Source of the DNA: SpSt-333 sp964371615
Lineage (GTDB): Bacteria; Bacteroidota; Ignavibacteria; UBA10030; UBA8401
DNA: 64,000 nt
NCBI GenBank assembly: GCA_964371615.1
Contig: CAYJMS010000001.1
Coordinates: 248,001-312,000, forward strand
Direction: 5' to 3'
This document shows, piece after piece, positions 50,726 through 60,062 of this stretch. Position 1 is the first letter of the stretch. Every line of letters begins with the position of its first letter. A program made the translations under genes and the position numbers. Under the pieces are notes generated by a model. The model did no database searches. It was given only the letters and a program-made list of their open reading frames with translations, and was not told the origin of the DNA.

Positions 50726-52015
50726 TCACATGTGTGCGATGACTGCATCACCGAATTCCGAACACTTCACTTCCTTTGCGCCGCTCATTTGTCGGGCAAA
50801 ATCGTACGTGACGGTCTTTGCGCCGATGGCACCGTTCAATCCTTTCAGGATAAGATCGGCCGCTTCAGTCCAGCCCATATAGCGGAACATCATCTCGCCG
50901 CTCAACACGACAGAACCGGGATTGACTTTATCCAGATCGGCATACTTCGGCGCCGTGCCGTGCGTCGCTTCAAAGATCGCATGGCCGGTGATGTAATTGA
51001 TGTTGCCGCCGGGAGCGATGCCGATGCCGCCCACCTGTGCAGCCAGTGCATCGGAGAGATAATCGCCGTTCAGATTCAGCGTAGCGATTACATCGAACTC
51101 TTCCGGTCGTGTGAGCACTTGCTGCAGCGTAATGTCGGCAATCGCATCTTTAATGACGATGCCTGCTCCCGGTTTTCCGTCGGGAATTTTGCACCACGGT
51201 CCGCCGTCGATCTCCACCGCGCCGAAATATTCCTTCGCCGTCTGGTAGCCCCAGTCGCGGAAGGCACCTTCGGTATATTTCATAATATTTCCCTTGTGCA
51301 CCAGGGTGACGCTCTTCCGTTTGTTCATGATCGCATAGCTAATGGCGCTGTGCACAAGACGAACCGTTCCGGAATAGCTGACTGCCTTTAAGCCGACACC
51401 GACGTTAACTTGTGTCGGGAAGTTTTTGTTTCCCACCAGCGTCCAGAACTCCGCAGCTTTTTCTTTGGAGTTGAATCGGATCTTGCCGAACTCCTTCGGA
51501 AATTCGCTTGCGAAGAAATCGAGAATCTTCTGCGATTCCGGCGAGCCCCCTTTGTATTCGATTCCGGCGTAGATATCTTCCGTATTTTCACGGAAGATCA
51601 CCATGTCGACCTTTTCCGGATGTTTCACCGGCGACGGAACGCCTATAAAGTACTGCACCGGGCGCAGACAGACATAGAGATCGAGCATCTGGCGCAACGC
51701 GACATTGAGGGAGCGAATTCCCCCGCCGATCGGAGTGGTCAATGGGCCTTTGATGCCGACAAGATACTCTTTGAATGCGTCAACCGTTTCGTCTGGTAGC
51801 CACGTTTTCTCTGTGTCGAACGCCTTTTGTCCGGCGAGCACTTCCTTCCATTCGATCTTTTTCTTTCCGCCGTATGCTTTTGCCACTGCGGCATCCATTA
51901 CTCTGACCGATGCGCGCCAAATATCCGGACCCGTGCCGTCTCCTTCAATAAATGGAATGATGGGATTGTCGGGAACGGTCAATTTTCCGTTGTGAATTGA
52001 AATCTTTCCTGCCAT
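50726..52015 (-). CDS. icd: isocitrate dehydrogenase (NADP-dependent)
   Basis: 429 residues. The start MAGKISIHNGKLTVPDNPII, IPFIEGDGTGPDIWRASV, FRENTEDIYAGIEY, the substrate serine region TTPIGGGIRSLNVALRQ, NLNGDYLSDALAAQVGG, the ATHGTAPKYA nucleotide motif and the metal-binding aspartates match the homodimeric prokaryotic type. The LxxxKAKYD-type NADP segment is less obvious, so cofactor choice is by family. It catalyses the TCA step to 2-oxoglutarate. It is transcribed alone, opposite to its upstream neighbour. Confidence 0.95.
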   Translation of the reverse strand: MAGKISIHNGKLTVPDNPIIPFIEGDGTGPDIWRASVRVMDAAVAKAYGGKKKIEWKEVLAGQKAFDTEKTWLPDETVDAFKEYLVGIKGPLTTPIGGGIRSLNVALRQMLDLYVCLRPVQYFIGVPSPVKHPEKVDMVIFRENTEDIYAGIEYKGGSPESQKILDFFASEFPKEFGKIRFNSKEKAAEFWTLVGNKNFPTQVNVGVGLKAVSYSGTVRLVHSAISYAIMNKRKSVTLVHKGNIMKYTEGAFRDWGYQTAKEYFGAVEIDGGPWCKIPDGKPGAGIVIKDAIADITLQQVLTRPEEFDVIATLNLNGDYLSDALAAQVGGIGIAPGGNINYITGHAIFEATHGTAPKYADLDKVNPGSVVLSGEMMFRYMGWTEAADLILKGLNGAIGAKTVTYDFARQMSGAKEVKCSEFGDAVIAHM

Positions 52016-52132
52016 GGAGTTCCTCTTGCTTAATGTGGCAAACGATTGCGTTTGACCGATGTGGTTGATTGTGAACTAACGGGGATGCCTGGACTGCGGT
52101 TCGCAGAAATGCAGCATACAGGCGTGATTGTC

Positions 52133-52543
52133 CTATGTGATATTCTTCCGGATCTTATCCGCGACATCCTTCATCTGCCCGTCCGCATATTTCTTCAGGT
52201 TGAGGTGGAAGGAGATGTTGTCGTTCGGATACCGGGGGGTGACGTGAATGTGAAAATGAAAGACGGATTGTCCTGCGACTTCGCCGTTATTGGAAAAGAA
52301 ATTGAATCCCTCGAGATCGAACGCCTTGACCATCGCTTTGGCAATCTTTTGCGTTACCAGCATCAATTCCCCCACTTCCGATTCGGGAACCTCGAGAAAA
52401 TTTCGGTATTCTTTTTTTGGAATTATCAGCGCATGGCCGTAATGAATCGGCATGATATCGATCACCGCAATGACATTCTCCGTTTCATACAGGATTTCCG
52501 CCGGTATCTCCCGCTTGATGATCTTCGTAAAAATCGTGCTCAT
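52133..52543 (-). CDS. HIT-family (histidine triad) hydrolase
   Basis: 136 residues from ATG 52543 (MSTIFTKIIKREIPAEILYE). The histidine-triad active site is QSVFHFHIHVTPRY (HxHxHxx), near residues 98-111, with AVIDIMPIHYGHALIIPK and FNFFSNNGEVAGQ upstream. HIT/HINT proteins hydrolyse purine nucleoside phosphoramidates and dinucleotides. It is 117 bp from the icd start on the same strand. Confidence 0.92.
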   Translation of the reverse strand: MSTIFTKIIKREIPAEILYETENVIAVIDIMPIHYGHALIIPKKEYRNFLEVPESEVGELMLVTQKIAKAMVKAFDLEGFNFFSNNGEVAGQSVFHFHIHVTPRYPNDNISFHLNLKKYADGQMKDVADKIRKNIT

Positions 52544-52678
52544 ACGGTGTACTTTCAATGATCAAAACGCTTGTTTCATATAGAAATTAGAAAAAGAAGT
52601 GGAGAATTTAAAGGGAAAAATCTCTATATTTCATCATCCGATTTTTGGAAAATATCCCACCAAATTATTGAGGCAATC

Positions 52679-54076
52679 ATGAAGAAACATATTGTTGTGG
52701 GGATGTTGATCGTCACTGCGCTGTCGCTTGCGCTGATGGGATTTCAATGTTCCTCCGCTGAAATTACGAGCGCCAAGCTCTATATCCAACGAAAAGACTA
52801 TGCCAATGCCGAAGCGCAATTGATGAAAGAAGTCGCCAAGAATCCCAAGAATGAGGAAGCATGGTTCTTGCTCGGTCAGGTCCGTTTTGAACTGAAGGAC
52901 TATAAAGGGATGAAAGATGCTTTCGTGAAAGCATCCGAAACGGGAATAAAATTCAAAAAAGAGATCGCTCAACAGACCGTTGCGGTGTGGGCACGTTTAT
53001 TCAATGATGGAGTGGAAAAAATCAACAAAGCGGAAGATCCCGCCGGATTTGATGCGGCAATCGAAGCGTTCAACATGGCTATTTATGTCCTTCCCGACAG
53101 TGTCGTGAATTATCAAAATCTCGGCCTGGCGATCTACCGGAAGGGAGATATGGAAGGAGCCATTGCACCGTTGACACTCGCTTTTGAAAAAGCGAACTCG
53201 GTCTATGCCATACGCATTTTGAACAGCATTTACATGACGCGCGCCACGGATTACAAAGCGAAGTTCGTTGAGCAGAATCGGGAAGCGATGGAAGAGGCGA
53301 AAAACGTCGATCAGGTGCGGGAAAAAATCAAAGCGGCCGATGTGAAATATTATATCGGCAAGCCGTCGTCGGTAAAGCAAGAGACAAAAGGGAAAGGGAA
53401 GAAAGCGGTCGTTGTGAAAGAAATCTGGACTTTCGACAAGTACAATATGATTGTGACTGTCGAAGGAGAATATGTCAGCAAAGTGGAATTCAGCACGCCG
53501 TATACGCCGGCAATCGATTCAACGAATTATTTTCTGGCAAAAAAGGAATTTGAAAAAGCGATCGCGATCCTGAAACGGGGTAATGAGGCGTTCCCGGAGG
53601 ATGCCGAATTTTCGGAAAACCTGATGAACGCTTACATCGGTGCCGATCGTAACGACGAAGCCCGCGTGCTGCTGAACGACCGGGTGAAAAAATATCCCGA
53701 CAGCAAATACGACCGTTACAATCTCGGTGTGTTCCTGCTGAAGGACAACAAGTTCGAAGAATCCATCAACGAGTTTAAAGCGGTGCTGGAGATCGATCCT
53801 GAATTCAGTTCCGCCGTGTATAACCTTGCGGCGACATACGTCAACTGGGGAGTGGCGGAACAGGAACGCTTGAAGCAGGCGGGGAAGGAAGACGATAAAT
53901 CGTATCAGGAAAAATACCGTCTTGCCATCCCGTATCTGGAAAGGGTAGTGATTGAAAAACCGAATGATATTCAGATTTGGGAACTGCTCGGACAGGTGTA
54001 TGCAAATCTCGGCATGGCGGAAAAAGCAAAGAACGCATACGATAAATCGGACGCCATCCGTCAGGGTAAAAATTAA
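52679..54076 (+). CDS. exported tetratricopeptide-repeat protein
   Basis: 465 residues from ATG 52679. The signal ends at GFQC (Cys24): a plausible but non-canonical lipobox with Gln at -1. Several TPR units follow, for example AKLYIQRKDYANAEAQLMKE, NEEAWFLLGQVRFELKDYKG and a C-terminal group with YNLGVFLLKDNKFEESINEF and LGQVYANLGMAEKAKNAY. A non-TPR insert with KETKGKGKKAVVVKEIW lies in the middle. It is probably a periplasmic or membrane-associated scaffold. A terminator follows, and DUF3467 is the next gene. Confidence 0.85.
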   Translation: MKKHIVVGMLIVTALSLALMGFQCSSAEITSAKLYIQRKDYANAEAQLMKEVAKNPKNEEAWFLLGQVRFELKDYKGMKDAFVKASETGIKFKKEIAQQTVAVWARLFNDGVEKINKAEDPAGFDAAIEAFNMAIYVLPDSVVNYQNLGLAIYRKGDMEGAIAPLTLAFEKANSVYAIRILNSIYMTRATDYKAKFVEQNREAMEEAKNVDQVREKIKAADVKYYIGKPSSVKQETKGKGKKAVVVKEIWTFDKYNMIVTVEGEYVSKVEFSTPYTPAIDSTNYFLAKKEFEKAIAILKRGNEAFPEDAEFSENLMNAYIGADRNDEARVLLNDRVKKYPDSKYDRYNLGVFLLKDNKFEESINEFKAVLEIDPEFSSAVYNLAATYVNWGVAEQERLKQAGKEDDKSYQEKYRLAIPYLERVVIEKPNDIQIWELLGQVYANLGMAEKAKNAYDKSDAIRQGKN

Positions 54077-54090
54077 CTGTATCGAATCTG

Positions 54091-54123
54091 CCACGGCGAC
54101 GTTGATGTTGCCGTGGTTTTTTT
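54091..54123 (+). terminator. terminator after the TPR gene
   Basis: CCACGGC (54091-54097) with GCCGTGG (54110-54116), extended by AC/GT pairs, followed by TTTTTTT. The hairpin lies 14 bp after the TPR gene stop and ends just before the DUF3467 start region. Confidence 0.8.
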
Positions 54124-54141
54124 ATTTAACCGGGAATACCA

Positions 54142-54474
54142 ATGAGCAACCAACAACCTCCGCAAGGACAGCAGATCAACATCGAATTGAACGAGAAGGA
54201 AGCGGAAGGGATTTATTCCAATCTCGCCATCATCACCCACTCGCCGGCAGAATTTGTGGTGGATTTTACGCGGATTCTTCCCGGCGTGCCGAAGGCAAAA
54301 GTGCTCTCTCGCATTGTTATGACGCCGCAGCATACAAAATTGCTGTTGAACGCATTGCGCGATAACATTAACAAATACGAAGAAAAATTCGGCGAGATCA
54401 AGATCCTGGGGGACGAAATGCCGAATCCTTCATACGGTTTTCAAATTCCGCCGAAAAACGAAAAGATCCATTAA
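54142..54474 (+). CDS. DUF3467 protein
   Basis: 110 residues. The core INIELNEKEAEGIYSNLAI, THSPAEFVVDFTRILPG and KAKVLSRIVMTPQHTKLLLNAL matches DUF3467, a small cytoplasmic beta-rich family common in Bacteroidota-like genomes. Its function is not known to me. No signal peptide. It sits between a TPR gene and a large exported protein gene, with a 157-bp gap after it that contains a CGTCGA/TCGACG mini-hairpin (54481-54499). Confidence 0.85.
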   Translation: MSNQQPPQGQQINIELNEKEAEGIYSNLAIITHSPAEFVVDFTRILPGVPKAKVLSRIVMTPQHTKLLLNALRDNINKYEEKFGEIKILGDEMPNPSYGFQIPPKNEKIH

Positions 54475-54631
54475 GCAATTCGTCGACCGTTTATCGACGC
54501 TGTCAAAAAAACGTCTCTCACCTCCCCCATTAGAGTTTTTTAATGTTGTGCTCCGTGGAATTGCATTTTGCACATTCTCGGAGTATTTTCTGTTACGATT
54601 ATTCATTATCTAAACGCTCCGGAGGAATACT

Positions 54632-56863
54632 ATGGTCAATTCTCGTCGAAGCATCATGCACCGCTTGATACTTTATGCGGCGACGTTTCTTTTGTTACCG
54701 TTCTCTTTTCAATGTATCAAATCGCCGCTGGAGCCGAAAGCCCCGACGTGGAAGACGCAGTTGACAATACCGCTGATGGACAAGACGTATTATTTTGCCG
54801 ATATCGTCAATAAGGATCCGAAATTCGACACGAGCGGCGGAACGATTCTCTACAAACCGATCACCGATGTGATAGGTTTTCGACAGGGAATTCCTCTTGA
54901 CGTCTTTCAGATGCCGGCACCGCGCGGCAATACGATACAGCAGGAGATCGGCGTTGTGCCTGTCGGTACTCCCCCGAGCATCCAGATAACCGTCACACCG
55001 GCGCAATTGGGCGTCCCGGTCGGTACCATCCCGCCGTTCACTCCGGATCCACCGGCAGCGGCAATCTCGCTCGATTTCGGTGATTCCTCCGTCTACAAGT
55101 ATCTCGTCTTCGAATCCGGAACGATGTCGATGACAATGACCAACAATTTTCCCTTCACCGTGCAGTTTACCGGCAATTCGCTGAATCTGTATAACCTGAG
55201 CGATACGACGGTATCGGTCGCCACATTTACCTTTGCAGGACCGATTGCTCCCGGTGCAACGGCAAATTCCAACGTGGTCGATATGACGGACAAGAAATTG
55301 GATGCCGGACTAAAGTTAAAAGGAACGATGCAAGTTACCGGCTGGGCTGGGACGACAATCGACGCCAATGATAATCTGACGGCAAATATGACAATTGCCG
55401 GAGCAGAAATCAAATCCGCACTCGCAAAGACCAATGATTTCGACGGTCAGACCGTTTTTTCCGTGGCGGATTCGGCCATCGTGCTGGACGATTCGATCAA
55501 GGTAAAGTTTGCAAAGTTTTCGAAGGGTGCAATGCAGATCAGGATCATCAACACGGTTCCGCTGCAATTGACCGTGCAATTTAAGATCGACGAACTGATC
55601 GACAACAACACCGGCGTGTCGTACGCATTGCCGGGAACCAACAGCATTACCGGTTACACCACCATTGAACCGCGCGACTCTCTGGTAACGACAATCAATA
55701 TGGATCAGATGACGTTCGTTTCCCGATTGCGCAATCTTTCCAACGATACGCTGGTCACGCAGGATCTGCACTTCAGCCTAGGTATCAAAACACTCTCCAA
55801 AAGCGCCGACTACGAATTGGTAAACAAGACCGATTTCGTCGTCGCCGACGTTCAACCGGTCGAAGCGTTTGAATTGAGCGAAGTGGAAGGGAAGGTTCCC
55901 CCGCAGCCGATTGACATCGTGCAGCAGCTCGATGCGGGTATCGGTGACATCGGCAATAAACTGACCCTGACCGCGTTCAACAGCGGCATTTCGCTCTCCG
56001 CCCGAATTCTCAGCACCGGTTTATTCCCTACAAACCTGGTGTTGAATGTTTTTGCACTGGATAAGAACGGGAATAAAGGACAATCGGTGCTTGTGCGTAC
56101 TGCGGACGACATAGCCAATAACCGGAACTATCACCGCATCACTCCCGGTGTCGATGATATCATTCCGATTCCGCCGTCCGATATCAATCTGTTAATGAAT
56201 AGCTTTTTGACAACACAGAATGAACTTCCCTCGAAATTCCTTCTGGAAGGATATGCGCTGGTCAGCCCGATGGATGTGTATCTTGATCCGAGTTCGCAAT
56301 TCGGCGTCGGCACCGGCGGCGTGAAACAAACGGACAGTATTTTCGTCGCGCTGGACTACGCTATCCCGGTCGCCATCGGCATTCAAAACGGATCGCTGAA
56401 GGATACGGCATCGTTCTCGGAAAACAATATCGACACGACACAGCTCGAAATGATCGAAAGCGGAAAAATCTTTATGAATATCGAAAACACTTTCCCGGTC
56501 ACCATCGAGGTACTGATGAAACTGCTCCGGGCAGACGCGGTGAATCCCGACCGGCCGGATACGGTTTCATTGCCGGTTTTGACGCTGCCGCAGGATTTGA
56601 GCGATCCGGTGAACTATCCTCCGATCAAAGTCGATGCGGACACTACTGTTGCCAGAAGCGGCGTCAAGTCGTTCACCTTCCTCAACCTTATTCCGAGCGA
56701 TGCGGCAAAACTTGCCGATGCATCGTTCACCGCGGTCGATTTAAAAATGATGACTGCAGGAAACGGCCTGACGGCACAAGTGTTTAACAAGACCGATAAG
56801 GTGCGGATTAAAACATTCGCCAACGTGATCTTTAATATTGATATCGATAAACTGGAAAATTAA
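54632..56863 (+). CDS. large exported, probably lipid-anchored beta-rich protein of unknown function
   Basis: 743 residues with GGAGG before the start. The signal is followed by SFQC (a non-canonical lipobox with Gln before the Cys), then a proline-rich spacer. The mature part is rich in Thr, Ser and Asp and lacks enzymatic motifs; alternating patterns such as GTMSMTMTNNFPFTVQF and repeated LTVQFK and NIENTFPVTIEVL segments suggest multiple beta-sandwich domains. The outer-membrane TraF/PorV-like gene starts 28 bases later, so this may be its surface partner. I recognise no named family. Confidence 0.75.
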   Translation: MVNSRRSIMHRLILYAATFLLLPFSFQCIKSPLEPKAPTWKTQLTIPLMDKTYYFADIVNKDPKFDTSGGTILYKPITDVIGFRQGIPLDVFQMPAPRGNTIQQEIGVVPVGTPPSIQITVTPAQLGVPVGTIPPFTPDPPAAAISLDFGDSSVYKYLVFESGTMSMTMTNNFPFTVQFTGNSLNLYNLSDTTVSVATFTFAGPIAPGATANSNVVDMTDKKLDAGLKLKGTMQVTGWAGTTIDANDNLTANMTIAGAEIKSALAKTNDFDGQTVFSVADSAIVLDDSIKVKFAKFSKGAMQIRIINTVPLQLTVQFKIDELIDNNTGVSYALPGTNSITGYTTIEPRDSLVTTINMDQMTFVSRLRNLSNDTLVTQDLHFSLGIKTLSKSADYELVNKTDFVVADVQPVEAFELSEVEGKVPPQPIDIVQQLDAGIGDIGNKLTLTAFNSGISLSARILSTGLFPTNLVLNVFALDKNGNKGQSVLVRTADDIANNRNYHRITPGVDDIIPIPPSDINLLMNSFLTTQNELPSKFLLEGYALVSPMDVYLDPSSQFGVGTGGVKQTDSIFVALDYAIPVAIGIQNGSLKDTASFSENNIDTTQLEMIESGKIFMNIENTFPVTIEVLMKLLRADAVNPDRPDTVSLPVLTLPQDLSDPVNYPPIKVDADTTVARSGVKSFTFLNLIPSDAAKLADASFTAVDLKMMTAGNGLTAQVFNKTDKVRIKTFANVIFNIDIDKLEN

Positions 56864-56891
56864 TCATTATCACTTCGAAAGGACAAGTAAT

Positions 56892-58310
56892 ATGAAAACT
56901 ACATCCCGCTCTCTGTGCGTGATCGTTCTCCTCGCGGTGGTAATGACGGCAACGCTCTATGCCGGAGGAGACAAATACTCGCCGCGGCTCGTCGGCATGG
57001 GAAGGGCATTCACCGCATTATCACGCGGCCTCGATGCGGTCGGCACCAATCCTGCAAATCTTGCATTGGATGACCGGAATGCAACGTTTACGCTGAATAT
57101 TGCACCGGTCGGATTAAGCATTGGCAGCGATTTGTTCAACTATAAGATTTACAATGATTACTTTACCGGTATTCCAGATCCAAACAATCCCGACAATCGA
57201 ATCGCGAAACCGTTAAACGAACAGGATAAAAACGAAATTCTCGGACTTTTCCCAGACGGTATTGCGAAAACACAAATGCGCTTTGAAATGGCTCCGATCG
57301 GTTTATCGTTACAGATCGGGAGTTTCGGATTTGCGTTGGTTGCATCGACTCAGACTGCTGTGAATCTCGATCTGCCGGAAGGATACATGAAATTTCCACT
57401 TCGCGGATTGGAGGAAAATGGATCGATTTATTCCTTCAACGGAACGGCGCTCAATTCATCGTCGATTGCCGAAGTGAATTTTTCGGGCGGATACATGCTG
57501 CCGTTTGAACTGCCATCGGTCAGTGAAATGTCGGTCGGTTTCGGTGTGAAATATCTTGCCGGTTTGGCGTTTTTTGCAACGGAGAAGTACAACGGCACGA
57601 TACAGACTATCGTACACAGATCGGATATCGGAAACGGAACTCAGATTATCGATTCTATGACCATTAATGGCAATTTTGATTTTCTCCAATACCAGGCCGT
57701 TGCCGATCCGGATGATCCGGGACCGGTTGGATCGGGTGTTGGATTTGATTTCGGTGTCTCTGCATTCGTCTTCAATTCGGTTCGCGTCGGTGCAAGCATT
57801 ACCGACATCGGTTCGATAAAGTGGGATAAGCGTACAAAAGCAATCGTCGGCAATTCTTCATTTTCGGTTTCCGGCATAGACCGGGGACAAGACACCATCA
57901 TCACCAATTCGTTCAAGGGTGAAACAAGAGATACGACCGCATTCGAATTCGATCTTCCTACGGCGATTCACCTCGGAGCCGAAATGCGCGTCGACGAAGT
58001 GTTCGACGTAATTCCGTTCCGGTGGACCGTTGCAATGGACGGCCATTTTGGATTGAACGAAGTGGCAGGCAATACAAAGACTCCGCAGTTCAGCATCGGA
58101 ATGGAACTCGATCCGGTCGCGGGATGGCTTCCGCTTCGTACAGGATTCCTTATCGGCGGCCGGGAGCGATTTGCGTGGTCGGCGGGATTGGGATTCCATA
58201 TCTTGAATACATTCGATATCGATTTTGCGACGCAGAGTATCGCGATCATGACCAATCCTGACAGTTTCCGCACCTTCTCATTTACCATGGGAATGCGGTT
58301 GAGATTCTAA
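56892..58310 (+). CDS. outer-membrane protein of the TraF/PorV-like (OMPP1-related) type
   Basis: 472 residues from ATG 56892 with AAAGGA upstream; signal peptide ends near LYAGG. The opening RLVGMGRAFTALSRGLDAVGTNPANLAL matches the GMGxAFxAxADDxxAxxxNPAxLA signature of PorV, TraF-like and related barrels. The C-terminus ends FTMGMRLRF with aromatic final residues. PorV belongs to the type IX secretion system, but no por/spr genes are seen here, so this may be a distinct paralogue. Acts in the outer membrane, likely with the upstream exported protein. Confidence 0.82.
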   Translation: MKTTSRSLCVIVLLAVVMTATLYAGGDKYSPRLVGMGRAFTALSRGLDAVGTNPANLALDDRNATFTLNIAPVGLSIGSDLFNYKIYNDYFTGIPDPNNPDNRIAKPLNEQDKNEILGLFPDGIAKTQMRFEMAPIGLSLQIGSFGFALVASTQTAVNLDLPEGYMKFPLRGLEENGSIYSFNGTALNSSSIAEVNFSGGYMLPFELPSVSEMSVGFGVKYLAGLAFFATEKYNGTIQTIVHRSDIGNGTQIIDSMTINGNFDFLQYQAVADPDDPGPVGSGVGFDFGVSAFVFNSVRVGASITDIGSIKWDKRTKAIVGNSSFSVSGIDRGQDTIITNSFKGETRDTTAFEFDLPTAIHLGAEMRVDEVFDVIPFRWTVAMDGHFGLNEVAGNTKTPQFSIGMELDPVAGWLPLRTGFLIGGRERFAWSAGLGFHILNTFDIDFATQSIAIMTNPDSFRTFSFTMGMRLRF

Positions 58311-58335
58311 AACTGCATACTGATTTAAAAATGCA

Positions 58336-58370
58336 ATCCCCGTTATCTTTAAGATAACGGGGATTTTTTT
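58336..58370 (+). terminator. terminator after the TraF/PorV-like gene
   Basis: ATCCCCGTTATCTT (58336-58349) and AAGATAACGGGGAT (58351-58364) are perfectly complementary with a one-base apparent loop, followed by TTTTTTT. Confidence 0.9.
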
Positions 58371-58402
58371 ATGCTGTTCTGTTCGATCTCTATGACCTGC
58401 AT

Positions 58403-58912
58403 TCAATCCCGTATTGTGAAACTATTGATCACAGTCCGCAATAATTTCCAGGTTTGGATATTTCCGGGATTTTCCGGAACGTAGCGGAATAATTGGAATT
58501 TTACATGTCTTTGTCCGTTGATATCCAGAAATATCAGTAGATAACTGTATCTCTTTTCTACAACGATATATTCATAACTATCGTAGGAACTGATATTGAT
58601 CGGCCGCAATGTAGCAAAAATTGGAATCTCCTGTATCGGCCGGTCGTAAATTGTAGCAAGTAGAAAAGCATACACCGGCCTCCCGTATTCATCTGGATAT
58701 TTATTGTTGGTATTTCCGTTCATATCGATATAGAAATTATTTTTTGACCAACTGTAGCACTTCCACAACGGCGGATGCTTCAACGACACTTTTGATTCCG
58801 GATGATAATATTCAATCCATCCGGAAGTATTTGAAAAATTTCCCTGCGACAACAGAGTATTCGTCAGAATTATTGAGTATACGAGGGTTGCTATTGAGGA
58901 GTATCTTTTCAT
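58403..58912 (-). CDS. small exported protein of unknown function
   Basis: 169 residues with a signal peptide ending near NTLLSQG. The mature protein is beta-rich and aromatic (GWIEYYHPESKVSLKHPPLW, YIVVEKRYSYLLIFLDING) and ends FTIRD; its layout is like a PsbP-type or lipoprotein-like sensor domain. I recognise no family. It begins a run of four small minus-strand genes with low GC content, so it may be accessory. Confidence 0.65.
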   Translation of the reverse strand: MKRYSSIATLVYSIILTNTLLSQGNFSNTSGWIEYYHPESKVSLKHPPLWKCYSWSKNNFYIDMNGNTNNKYPDEYGRPVYAFLLATIYDRPIQEIPIFATLRPINISSYDSYEYIVVEKRYSYLLIFLDINGQRHVKFQLFRYVPENPGNIQTWKLLRTVINSFTIRD

Positions 58913-58972
58913 TGTTATTCAGTTCCCGCATCATTTGAAAAAGTATGCACTGCAGGTTTTCACAAACAATTG

Positions 58973-59182
58973 CTATGTGCCACCCCTTGTTTTTATGACA
59001 ACGTTCTTGCCGAGTGTCTTAAATCGTACTCCGTTTTCTTGCACCACGGTAACTGTCATGTGTCCGGTTTTGCTGATATGAATATCTTTAACTGTGCCGG
59101 ATTTACCGGTATGCGTGCCACCGATAACGCTGCAGTAATCGCCTTCCTTAAAATTCTGTATTTGTTTTGACTTTATACCCAT
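58973..59182 (-). CDS. small KOW-domain protein
   Basis: 69 residues. The KOW core is EGDYCSVIGGTHTGKSGTV, with conserved glycines, followed by basic strands (KTGHMTVTVVQENG...KTLGKNVVIKTRGG). KOW motifs occur in ribosomal proteins L24/L26 and NusG and contact RNA or proteins. This stand-alone form may bind RNA or a ribosomal partner. Partner and role are not predictable. Confidence 0.75.
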   Translation of the reverse strand: MGIKSKQIQNFKEGDYCSVIGGTHTGKSGTVKDIHISKTGHMTVTVVQENGVRFKTLGKNVVIKTRGGT

Positions 59183-59206
59183 TGTTTCGCCCTGGAGTAG
59201 TGCAAT

Positions 59207-59578
59207 TCACATCCAACGTATATCTTTTTCCCGTAATTCCTTGATACGAAATGCAGCAATTTTCCGTATGAGCGTCTTCGGCAGCTTCTTGTCGTGGGGA
59301 AATTGTATCGACCCTTTGCCGGTGCTGTACTTTTTTAATTCTTTTTTGAAGGCGCTTATGACGGAAGGAGTCGGCATAAAATTGATATGTGTTTTGAACG
59401 CGGCAAAGGCAAAGAGTATGCGGCGTTCTTCAAATACAGGATTTCTCCATTTCAATCCTTCCTTTGCATGCGGCGCAACTTTTTTGAGAATGGCATAGAG
59501 CTCACGAAGATTCTTTTGCGCCTCTTTGGGAGACGCTGTTATATATTCGGCAATGGTCGATGGGGCAGCGGATGACAT
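59207..59578 (-). CDS. DUF1801 / YdhG-like protein
   Basis: 123 residues. The pattern EGLKWRNPVFEERRILFAFAAF, THINFMPTPSVISAFKKELKKY, GSIQFPHDKKLPKTLIRKIAAFR is typical of the DUF1801/YdhG family. This is a small cytoplasmic fold of unknown biochemical role, often seen near transcription regulators. The gene lies 24 bp from the KOW gene. Confidence 0.82.
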   Translation of the reverse strand: MSSAAPSTIAEYITASPKEAQKNLRELYAILKKVAPHAKEGLKWRNPVFEERRILFAFAAFKTHINFMPTPSVISAFKKELKKYSTGKGSIQFPHDKKLPKTLIRKIAAFRIKELREKDIRWM

Positions 59579-59610
59579 AAAACTTATTTCCCGAAAATGT
59601 GAGACGGCAA

Positions 59611-59937
59611 TTAGCTGAACAATGTGACGGCCGCAGCAATAATTAAAAATATCGATGCCAGAATTACAAGAGCAATCAAAAATTTCTCTTTATTCTTTTC
59701 TATTTCGTATTTTCTATCGAGATCTAAATAATACCTGTTATTTCCCGCCGCTTTTAATATGCCGCGATACAATAATAGTTTTACCATAATTAAATCGGTC
59801 ACACCAATTTCTCTAAATTGTTTTGCCGATTGCGGAGTAAGAGTATCCGTGTAAAAAAATTTATTCAATATTTGATTGCGTGAATATTGAGATATAATCA
59901 TTACAAAAAATGCTATCCCGATATAGTATGCATACAT
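59611..59937 (-). CDS. small membrane protein of unknown function
   Basis: 108 residues. One membrane segment lies near the N-terminus (YYIGIAFFVMIISQYS) and another near the C-terminus (FLIALVILASIFLIIAAAV), with a charged loop between (LDLDRKYEIEKNKEK) that contains a helix-turn-helix-like TDLIMVKLLLYRGIL stretch. No family recognised. AT-rich composition matches its immediate neighbours. Confidence 0.6.
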   Translation of the reverse strand: MYAYYIGIAFFVMIISQYSRNQILNKFFYTDTLTPQSAKQFREIGVTDLIMVKLLLYRGILKAAGNNRYYLDLDRKYEIEKNKEKFLIALVILASIFLIIAAAVTLFS

Positions 59938-60062
59938 ATCGAATCCTTTGTTTTCATAATAAAAAATATTTGATTAATCTCTTATTCCCAAGAATGTATC
60001 GGTTTTTCTACCATACTGCAACATTGAACACGAGACCACTTCTATATTATTATTTAAAATGA

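Noticed and set aside
56892..58310. Type IX secretion system component PorV
   Set aside because: The family resemblance is real, but no other por, gld or spr gene is in the window, so the specific name was not used.
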